Source: Treponema sp. (GTDB lineage: Bacteria > Spirochaetota > Spirochaetia > Treponematales > Breznakiellaceae). From it: a stretch of DNA of 12,172 bases. The DNA lies in contig JAIRTS010000215.1 of NCBI GenBank assembly GCA_031254795.1, positions 1-12,172 on the forward strand, in the 5' to 3' direction. How positions within the stretch are numbered: the first letter of the stretch is position 1; the number at the start of each line of letters is the position of its first letter. A model generated the notes under the pieces. That model had not been told where the DNA came from. It was given only the letters and a program-made list of their open reading frames with translations, and searched no databases. Made by a program: the position numbers and the translations under genes. Of the stretch, positions 7,673 to 12,172 are shown one piece after another.

Positions 7673-7692
7673 GTGGCGCTTTACAGCGCCAC
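7673..7692 (-). terminator. perfect hairpin over the NYN gene stop codon
   Basis: GTGGCGCT / AGCGCCAC, 8 bp, closed on the minus strand by a GUAA tetraloop whose UAA is the stop codon of the NYN gene. Downstream on the minus strand there is only GTTTC, so it is a poor classical terminator. It may act as a 3' stabiliser or as a shared convergent terminator with the regulator gene. The 108 bp between the regulator stop and this hairpin hold only a short CCTGCGGCAGG palindrome at 7565-7575. Confidence 0.5.
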
Positions 7693-8718
7693 AATTTCAG
7701 AGTTATCCGGCGTCTGTTCTTGCGGTTTTTGTCGAACACGCCAAGAGCCTTGTCTGCTTTTATCTATTTCTATCTCGCCGGTTTTTTTTTCGTATTCCTC
7801 CAACACTTCATAGACTGTACTGCCATATTTTTTCCAAAATCCAGGGTTGTTTTTAAAAGAAGGGCAATGCTTTTTTATCGCCTCCCAGAAATTGGCTACA
7901 TACGCCCACCCGTGTTTGTCACGTTTGGTTTGGTTGAAACCGTATCCCAGTATCCCCTCCAGCCCGGGTAAGGCGGCATTATTTGTCTGAGCGTCCGAAG
8001 CGTTTTGGAGACGGATGCGGTACTTGCCAGGCTTGGACTTATCTACGTCTATCTTGCCGGTCGCGTTGGCGTAATCTTCTAAAGTCTTGCGATGGTTCCC
8101 GCCGAGCTGACCCCAAAGCCCGGGATACGATTCTTCTATTATTTGGGCGAAGTCAGCCATTATGATCCAGCCGTCTATGTCGGTTTTGCCGGTTGCCTTA
8201 GCTTTATCAAAACCATCCGCCACAATCCTGTCGGTGAGCCTCTCATCATACAAATCGCCTTTCGGGTGTTTCGGTTTGTCCGCTTCTGAGTGACTGCCGC
8301 CGTTTTCCAGTGTCAAAAACGTATCGCAAGAGTCGCGCCATTCTTTTTTCGCGTTAGCTCCTCCAATCCCCAAGACGTATTTTCCCCGCGCTCTTAGACG
8401 ATGAGCCAGAAAAAGATAATCTGAATCGGTGGAGACGACGCAAAAAGCGTTTATGGCGGGATTTAAGAATATCATTTCAACCGCGTCCATGATAATGCGG
8501 TTGTCCGTGGCGTTGGCGCCGAAACGAAACGCCTGGAATTCTACCGCCGGATTTTTCAACAGCTTCTCTTTCCATGATTTCATGTTCGGTTCCGTCCAAT
8601 CGGCGTACACCCTTGTCTCATGTATTTCACCATAACTCCGCGCCATCAATAAGATATTCTCATAATAACTGCAGGAGATATTATCTCCGTCAATGAAAAT
8701 AGCGAACTGTTTTTTCAT
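7681..8718 (-). CDS. NYN-domain (PIN-like) ribonuclease with two C-terminal OST-HTH/LOTUS-like units
   Basis: Probably a metal-dependent RNase directed to RNA by its C-terminal domains. The 345 residues begin with a NYN/DUF88 (LabA-like) domain, about 1-140, with the acidic catalytic set in place: FIDGDN (D10, D12), ATDNRIIMD (D72, D78) and STDSDY (D98, D100). After a polar linker come two related units at about 157-238 and 253-331. Each has a GW-centred winged-helix core (DGWIIMADFAQIIEESYP; HGWAYVANFWEAIKKHCPSF) and ends in a K-x-GxYRIR or R-x-GSWRVR strand. These look like OST-HTH/LOTUS domains, which bind RNA (including G-quadruplex RNA) in other proteins. ATG 8718 is chosen because AAGGAGA precedes it at ideal spacing and FAIFIDGDN is the family start. 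The frame is open upstream to 9129, but that part resembles no domain. Monocistronic, convergent with the regulator. Confidence 0.85.
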   Translation of the reverse strand: MKKQFAIFIDGDNISCSYYENILLMARSYGEIHETRVYADWTEPNMKSWKEKLLKNPAVEFQAFRFGANATDNRIIMDAVEMIFLNPAINAFCVVSTDSDYLFLAHRLRARGKYVLGIGGANAKKEWRDSCDTFLTLENGGSHSEADKPKHPKGDLYDERLTDRIVADGFDKAKATGKTDIDGWIIMADFAQIIEESYPGLWGQLGGNHRKTLEDYANATGKIDVDKSKPGKYRIRLQNASDAQTNNAALPGLEGILGYGFNQTKRDKHGWAYVANFWEAIKKHCPSFKNNPGFWKKYGSTVYEVLEEYEKKTGEIEIDKSRQGSWRVRQKPQEQTPDNSEIVAL

Positions 8719-8763
8719 ATATATCTCCTTACTACCATATTCTGTGGATATCTTCGTTAAACG

Positions 8764-8783
8764 GCGGTTTTTATAAACACCGC
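8764..8783. promoter_or_regulatory. 20-bp near-perfect palindrome before the NYN gene
   Basis: GCGGT and ACCGC flank a central TTTATAAA, with one mismatched pair between core and arms. It lies 46-65 bp upstream of the NYN start codon. It could be an operator or an RNA hairpin. No -35 box sits at a proper distance from the TATAAA core. Confidence 0.4.
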
Positions 8784-9062
8784 GCAAAGGATTTTTTAAA
8801 CGGATTTCCAACAACCCTCTACCATCTTCTTGTGTTATCAATACGATTCTCGGACGACTCCGCCAGCATATAGGCATGCTCCATCTAACATCATTCTCTT
8901 GCATGTTCCCGCGCAACCTTAAATAATCTGGTTTGGGCAACGTCAGGCTATTGCGTTGACAACCCCCATCTTTTTCTGTGTATCTGTTTCCAATTATGAA
9001 AATTGCGCTTGCTCGCAATAAATTCCTTCTAAACAGGCTGCCATTTGTGATTATAATACGAG

Positions 9063-9107
9063 GCTGTTTCAAAACTTCAGTACAGCGTCTAGTATTTTTG
9101 AGACAGC
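9063..9107. repeat. 12-bp inverted repeat resembling transposon ends
   Basis: GCTGTTTCAAAA (9063-9074) and TTTTGAGACAGC (9096-9107) pair along all 12 positions on the plus strand, with one G-U. A third related copy, GAGTCTGTTCCAAAAC (9190-9205), matches GAGGCTGTTTCAAAAC (9060-9075) at 14 of 16 bases. The shared core looks like insertion-sequence termini left after decay; I cannot assign a family. Confidence 0.45.
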
Positions 9108-9132
9108 GACAGTTCCCTTCTATTAACAATAG

Positions 9133-9141
9133 ATTATAGCA
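9133..9141 (-). promoter_or_regulatory. extended -10 promoter for the NYN gene
   Basis: Minus strand TGC-TATAAT, a perfect -10 with the TGn extension. A TTGACA lies at 9166-9161, but its spacer would be 22 nt, too long for normal use. An extended -10 can work without a -35. Predicted start near 9126. Confidence 0.45.
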
Positions 9142-9334
9142 TCTACGAAATGAAAAAAGATGTCAATGGTCTAAAATCAGGTTTCTCATGAGTCTGTTCC
9201 AAAACGCGCCCTAATGCCTGTTCACACTATTCCGAATTAAAGAACAAATAGCGATAACACACAACGCGCGATACATGGGACTAACCCTAACCGGGAGACA
9301 GAAGAACAAGCGTAAAAGACAACGAAAGAGAAAG

Positions 9335-9508
9335 ATGGGAAAAAAGAGAATGGACGGTGGGTATAGCCAAAGGAAATCGGGGTTGAAGCGGTGGCGTTGG
9401 ACGGGAAGTATGAGAAGCCGATAAGCCGGGTGCTGGCGGAACTGGGGATCAGAAGACGCTTGGTCGATGGGTACAGTAGGTGTGTGGGAAGTGGATGTGG
9501 GGTAGGAT
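9335..9508 (+). pseudogene. decayed IS3-type transposase OrfA fragment (HTH region)
   Basis: Two plus-strand frames together give an OrfA-like N-terminus. MGKKRMDGGYS is in the frame of ATG 9335. After a shift near 9365, KEIGVEAV...DGKYEKPISRVLAELGIRRRL follows, and in a third frame RWV near 9458-9466 matches the usual L-Y-R-W end of the helix-turn-helix. That reproduces the YS-KEF-x-VEAV...KPIS-x-VA-x-ELGIRR-xL-x-RW pattern of IS3-family OrfA (HTH_Tnp_1). It holds at least two frameshifts and stops, so it is dead. No OrfB was found. The call rests on pattern memory, not alignment. Confidence 0.45.
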
Positions 9509-9510
9509 AG

Positions 9511-9535
9511 AAAAAAACAATCGCCGGTTGCGGCG
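9511..9535 (-). terminator. probable intrinsic terminator after the Lnb-type gene
   Basis: Minus strand: CGCCG-CAAC-CGGCG hairpin, then ATTG and seven T. It lies about 125 bp after the stop codon of the Lnb-type gene and before the NYN promoter. Read on the plus strand the same DNA is A7C followed by a stem-loop, which is also how an IS3 frameshift signal looks, so it may be inherited from the insertion sequence. Confidence 0.45.
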
Positions 9536-9605
9536 CCGGGCGCGTTTTCCGGAATTCTTGCCTTGCCACACACAGAGAGGGGATACGCTTACGCTCACTA
9601 AAAGT

Positions 9606-9620
9606 CGTTCAATTTGAACG
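9606..9620. repeat. 15-bp perfect odd palindrome downstream of the Lnb-type gene
   Basis: CGTTCAA-T-TTGAACG. Read on the minus strand it is followed by ACTTTTAG, so it could be a weak terminator 40 bp past the stop codon. Otherwise 9536-9659 shows nothing I can assign. Confidence 0.3.
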
Positions 9621-9659
9621 CATATCTGGATGCGACGATTCGCGGTCATATCGCGTGGT

Positions 9660-11003
9660 TCAGGATGGAACAAGCGGCTCACTCTTACGCGCGCTCCGCG
9701 TCACCCGCTTAATCCAAGGAGCCGCGAAACTCAATGCAAACGCAAAGGGCGCCACCAAAGCTTGCGTAACCTGATTCTGCTGGCAAAAGCCGGGAAACAG
9801 CTTTATAACCATGGTGAGGAGGACGCCTAAAAGCACATACGTCCAAAAGGCGCGGAGGATGTACAACGTTATATAGCGTTTTTTTTCGGATTTGGCAAAA
9901 GCGTAGATGACGCCCGACACCGCGGCTATGAACCAGAGCGGATTCATATAGATGATGTTCGCGTTGTGATACGTATAATCGTGGTTGGTGAAGAACGTCA
10001 TAAAAAAGAGAATAAGCCCTACGACGCCGAAAAACAACCCCAAAACACTTTGACTCAAACCCCATAAACAGCGGCCAAGCCGGGGCTTGGTCTTCTGCAA
10101 CCTATCGAAAAAAACAAGCGCAAGAGCGATACAAACACCCAAAACAAGCTCGCGGATCCACTGTCTGCGCGGCTTGTCAAGGACAGGCGGACGGTTGATG
10201 GCTTTGTTGAGCGTCTCAACGGAGGCGACCAGCTTCCGCGTGGCTCCGTCTTTGTCAACATAGGTGAAGTCGGCGGCGCGGCGTCCGACTTCGGCAGGCA
10301 AAAACATCTCTTGCCATACGGTGAGGGGAACATCTATATCCTGTCCCATGAGGACATTGAGGAACCAGTCGAAAAACGGCGAGAACCATGTGTGCCGCCT
10401 GACATGCTGGCGCAACGTATACCGTCCGGGCGCGTCGCCAAAAGCCGCCTTGAACTGTCCGTCCACCGCTATGTCAAGAATATCCCGAATGCGGGTCGAA
10501 CAGTTGTCTTTGAAATGGTGGTAGTAATAGCTGCGATTTTCGGGGCGGATGTTGTTTTCCGCAAGCCGCCGCACCTCTTCTTTTGTTTCAGGCGAAAGAT
10601 CAAGCGTATACACCACTATATCGCGGTTGGTTTGGATATACCGGTCAAAGTTGCGTTTGGCGGGAGACGCCACACACAGGTAAATAAGCCTGCCGAAAGC
10701 GAAATTTTTGAAAAAATCCTCGCTCTCAAAGGAAAAAACGCCCCAATCGTAGAATGTCTGGGCGCCCGTGGCGCCGTCTTCTATGATGAGGGCTAGGTGT
10801 CCCCACCAGAAAAAAACTTCGTCGCCCGGTCCTAAAACGGCTATTTTTACGGCAAATCTATCGGTTGACAAGTCGTTTCGCCAGCTTACGTCAAGGCCGT
10901 CGTCTTGCGCAAAAAGCGCGCGTTGCGTACACAAAACAGACGCGCCCGCGAGGAGGGCGAGAATCGCTATAGCGATCTTTGTCGCTTTTAAGGGTTGAAA
11001 CAT
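9660..11003 (-). CDS. DUF4105/Lnb-type membrane protein, probable lipoprotein N-acyltransferase
   Basis: The 447-residue protein has a signal-anchor (about 8-24), a periplasmic DUF4105 domain (about 40-270) and five C-terminal membrane helices (about 286-300, 318-338, 354-371, 383-402, 414-431). The domain carries the family marks FFWWGHLALIIED (64-76), YDWGVFSF (85-92), NFAFGRLIYL (100-109), PENR (154-157) and HHFKDNCSTRIRDILD (162-177). H69 and C168 would be the active pair in the papain-like fold proposed for the family. From memory, proteins with this domain plus five helices were recently identified in Bacteroides as Lnb, which N-acylates lipoproteins in place of Lnt. Function here is transferred by architecture. 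ATG 11003 has no ribosome binding site, but no other start would keep the signal segment, and the promoter position explains it. Not in an operon. Confidence 0.8.
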   Translation of the reverse strand: MFQPLKATKIAIAILALLAGASVLCTQRALFAQDDGLDVSWRNDLSTDRFAVKIAVLGPGDEVFFWWGHLALIIEDGATGAQTFYDWGVFSFESEDFFKNFAFGRLIYLCVASPAKRNFDRYIQTNRDIVVYTLDLSPETKEEVRRLAENNIRPENRSYYYHHFKDNCSTRIRDILDIAVDGQFKAAFGDAPGRYTLRQHVRRHTWFSPFFDWFLNVLMGQDIDVPLTVWQEMFLPAEVGRRAADFTYVDKDGATRKLVASVETLNKAINRPPVLDKPRRQWIRELVLGVCIALALVFFDRLQKTKPRLGRCLWGLSQSVLGLFFGVVGLILFFMTFFTNHDYTYHNANIIYMNPLWFIAAVSGVIYAFAKSEKKRYITLYILRAFWTYVLLGVLLTMVIKLFPGFCQQNQVTQALVAPFAFALSFAAPWIKRVTRSARKSEPLVPS

Positions 11004-11008
11004 GGGCT

Positions 11009-11037
11009 ATTATCTACCATTTTCTTGATTATGGCAA
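11009..11037 (-). promoter_or_regulatory. promoter of the Lnb-type gene, predicted leaderless
   Basis: Minus strand: -35 TTGCCA (11037-11032), 17-nt spacer, -10 GATAAT (11014-11009). Five bases then separate it from ATG 11003, so transcription should begin at the start codon itself. Same -35 and spacer as the clpB promoter. Confidence 0.65.
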
Positions 11038-11114
11038 TAGGAAACATGCGGATCCGTGCAAAACGCGGCGCTTCACGTGTTGCAAAATCATCCCATATCG
11101 TGTAACGTAGTTAT

Positions 11115-11200
11115 AAAAAAAGACGGTGCGTCTGGATGTCTGGAACGTCGCGGTGTTATCACTAGATTCACCACAGCGAAATTCCATGTTCCGCACCGTC
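11115..11200 (-). ncRNA. candidate small RNA with a closing 9-bp helix and U7 tail
   Basis: Minus strand: GACGGUGCG (11200-11192) pairs perfectly with CGCACCGUC (11130-11122), followed at once by seven U (11121-11115), an intrinsic-terminator end. Inside, GUGGUG pairs with CACCGC (six pairs, one G-U), capped by AUC-UAGU-GAU, and GGAAC (or GGAA) can pair with GUUCC. Upstream, TTGACA (11234-11229) and a weak TATCGG (11211-11206) at 17-nt spacing would start an RNA at about 11199, right at the first helix. No known family recognised. It could instead be a long terminator or a tiny inverted-repeat element. Confidence 0.4.
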
Positions 11201-11203
11201 TCC

Positions 11204-11225
11204 CGCCGATATTTTATAATCGGCG
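11204..11225. promoter_or_regulatory. palindrome enclosing a perfect TATAAT before the phosphoribosyltransferase gene
   Basis: CGCCGAT (11204-11210) and ATCGGCG (11219-11225) flank eight AT-only bases. On the plus strand TATAAT at 11215-11220 is a consensus -10 for the gene at 11261, with no good -35, suggesting a controlled promoter. The start would be near 11227, leaving a leader of about 34 nt. Confidence 0.5.
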
Positions 11226-11260
11226 AAATGTCAATGCATCTTAATTAAAAGAGGGCTTTT

Positions 11261-11863
11261 ATGCACAAAGAATTTCTTCCCTATGATGTGGTGCGGAACA
11301 ATGCGCTTAAACTTGCCTGCCATATTTGCAACGAAGGGTTTGTTCCTGATGTCATCTATGTCTCCCTGCGAGGCGGCGCCTACATGGGGAATGTGATAAG
11401 CGAATATTTCAAAACGGTACGCAAGAGCGGCAGACCAGTGTACTATGCGGCGGTTGTCGCCCGCTCCTACACCGATATCCGCGCTTCGGAAAACATAAAA
11501 GTAGAAGGCTGGACATACGATCCGGCGCATCTTCGCATCGGGGATAAAGTGCTTTTGATCGACGATATTTTCGATTCTGGGCGCACGGTGAATTTTCTCG
11601 CCGAGATCATCCTTCAGAAAGGCATTCCACGCCACGATTTGAAAGTCGCGGTGCATGACTACAAATATTTTTACGACAAGCCGGAACAACTGCCCATACA
11701 GCCGGATTTCTGGTGTCGCAAGCATGATCTGTCCATAACCGATGAAGACACGTGGATACACTACATGAGCCATGAACTCGTAGGTCTATCGCCACAGGAA
11801 CTGGAAGATTACTATTACAAGTACGATCCCGAATTGCGAGAAACACTCAAGGCGGTGGAGTAA
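11261..11863 (+). CDS. phosphoribosyltransferase, purine-salvage type (Gpt/Hpt-like)
   Basis: Probably transfers phosphoribose from PRPP to a purine base such as hypoxanthine or xanthine, in the cytoplasm. The 200-residue protein shows a type I PRTase core: SLRGGAYMG (35-43) as the first PRPP/pyrophosphate loop, and the 13-residue PRPP motif VLLIDDIFDSGRTV (97-110) with both acidic residues. After residue 125 comes a hydrophobic-aromatic tail (DYKYFYDKP, DFW, TDEDTWIHYM) that would carry the base-binding region. GAGGG stands 5 nt before the ATG. I found no purine-riboswitch core in the leader. The gene stands alone; the tail-coding part is repeated just downstream. Base specificity cannot be fixed from sequence, so I give no symbol. 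Confidence 0.82.
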   Translation: MHKEFLPYDVVRNNALKLACHICNEGFVPDVIYVSLRGGAYMGNVISEYFKTVRKSGRPVYYAAVVARSYTDIRASENIKVEGWTYDPAHLRIGDKVLLIDDIFDSGRTVNFLAEIILQKGIPRHDLKVAVHDYKYFYDKPEQLPIQPDFWCRKHDLSITDEDTWIHYMSHELVGLSPQELEDYYYKYDPELRETLKAVE

Positions 11864-11871
11864 GGTTCAAG

Positions 11872-11901
11872 ACGCGGCGCGATTTGAAAGTCGCGCCGCG
11901 T
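11872..11901 (+). terminator. perfect 11-bp hairpin after the phosphoribosyltransferase gene
   Basis: ACGCGGCGCGA / TCGCGCCGCGT with an 8-base loop, starting 8 bp after the stop codon. A T5 run follows only after 11 more bases, so as a terminator it is not canonical. Its right arm lies inside the duplicated fragment. Confidence 0.45.
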
Positions 11902-12051
11902 GACTATAAATATTTTTACGACAAGCCGGCGCGCCTGCCTGTACATCTGGATTTCTGGCGCCGCAAACAGGTTCTGTCCGTAACCGACGAAGACCTGTGG
12001 ATACGTTACATGAACCATGAACTCATAAGTCTATCACCGCAGGAACTGGCA
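11881..12051 (+). pseudogene. diverged partial copy of the phosphoribosyltransferase C-terminal region
   Basis: This stretch aligns without gaps to 11636-11806, at an offset of 245 bp, with about 28 differences over 171 bp by hand count (about 84% identity). It encodes LKVAPRDYKYFYDKP, DFWRRK, TDEDLWIRYMNHEL and SLSPQEL, matching residues 126-179 of the intact protein. It lacks the whole catalytic half and has no proper start. The frame runs on into unrelated sequence to a stop at 12121-12123. Probably the remnant of a tandem paralogue deleted by recombination. The flanking 12052-12172 holds no recognisable gene. Confidence 0.75.
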
Positions 12052-12098
12052 ATAAGAAACCCGCGTTCACCCACGAAGCGCAACACTGGCCATACTGA

Positions 12099-12134
12099 GG
12101 AAAAAACGGCAAAACCCTTATGATGGCGTTTTCC
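12099..12134 (-). terminator. possible terminator-like inverted repeat near the right edge
   Basis: GG-AAAAAACG and CGTTTTCC can pair with a two-base bulge, and on the minus strand the second arm ends in TTTTTT. It could end a transcript coming from beyond the window. Weak. Confidence 0.25.
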
Positions 12135-12172
12135 ACAACCTCATCCCAGGGAAAATGCTATGCCCGTCTGTC

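Larger units (their letters stand above)
8719..9129 (-). other. long leader of the NYN gene, frame open but probably untranslated
   Basis: If the extended -10 at 9133-9141 is used, the NYN mRNA has a leader of about 400 nt. The NYN frame happens to stay open through all of it (137 codons back to a TTG at 9129). The conceptual peptide is rich in Arg, Cys, Asn and Ile, matches no family I know and would bypass the excellent ribosome binding site at 8718. I treat it as leader or decayed DNA. It contains the dyad at 8764-8783 and the inverted repeat at 9063-9107. Confidence 0.4.

Noticed and set aside
9211..9682. Minus-strand open frames in the 9.2-9.7 kb gap
   Set aside because: Low-complexity proline, phenylalanine and serine-rich translations of a purine-rich strand, without ribosome binding sites or family features.
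11100..11260. Purine or PRPP riboswitch in front of the phosphoribosyltransferase gene
   Set aside because: None of the conserved core sequences of those classes is visible, and the big inverted repeat carries its U-tail on the opposite strand.
12130..12172. Start of a further plus-strand gene at the right edge (ATG near 12155-12162)
   Set aside because: A GGGA precedes it, but fewer than 20 bases of frame are left, too little to support a gene.

Overview
The window looks like a chromosomal segment of a diderm bacterium of moderate GC content. The binding protein has a cleavable signal peptide, and the Lnb-type envelope protein has a periplasmic domain plus five membrane helices. The general look (short polar linker after the binding-protein signal, decayed mobile DNA, purine-type phosphoribosyltransferase) made me think of a spirochaete such as a treponeme. 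That is only an impression; no rRNA or other phylogenetic marker is present.

Layout, left to right. (1) 1-2375, minus: clpB disaggregase, lacking about the last 70 codons because the window ends. Its promoter abuts the start codon, so the message is probably leaderless, and three degenerate 16-17 bp repeats lie just upstream. (2) 2561-6322, minus: a sugar ABC importer operon in the order ATPase, permease, binding protein (as in rbsACB), with a clear promoter, a roughly 130-nt foldable 5' leader, a 15-base poly-C (poly-G in the mRNA) run before the binding-protein gene, and an intrinsic terminator. (3) 6425-7564, plus: a divergent AraR-type regulator (GntR winged helix fused to a LacI-type sugar-sensing domain), presumably controlling the importer. 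(4) 7681-8718, minus: a NYN-domain nuclease with two C-terminal OST-HTH/LOTUS-like units, an RNA-directed architecture, with a roughly 400-nt upstream leader. (5) 9060-9540: relics of mobile DNA, including a frameshifted IS3-type OrfA fragment. (6) 9660-11003, minus: a DUF4105/Lnb-type protein, probably a lipoprotein N-acyltransferase, again with a promoter that predicts a leaderless mRNA. (7) 11115-11225: a candidate small RNA on the minus strand and an operator-like palindrome. (8) 11261-11863, plus: a phosphoribosyltransferase, followed by a diverged partial second copy of its C-terminal region.

The importer and its regulator form the one clear functional unit: the regulator senses a sugar or its derivative and should act at the dyad lying inside the importer promoter. 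The other genes are independent transcription units. The items most worth following up are the nested-helix leader of the importer operon, the candidate sRNA before the phosphoribosyltransferase, the two matching leaderless promoters, the NYN-LOTUS protein and the Lnb homologue.
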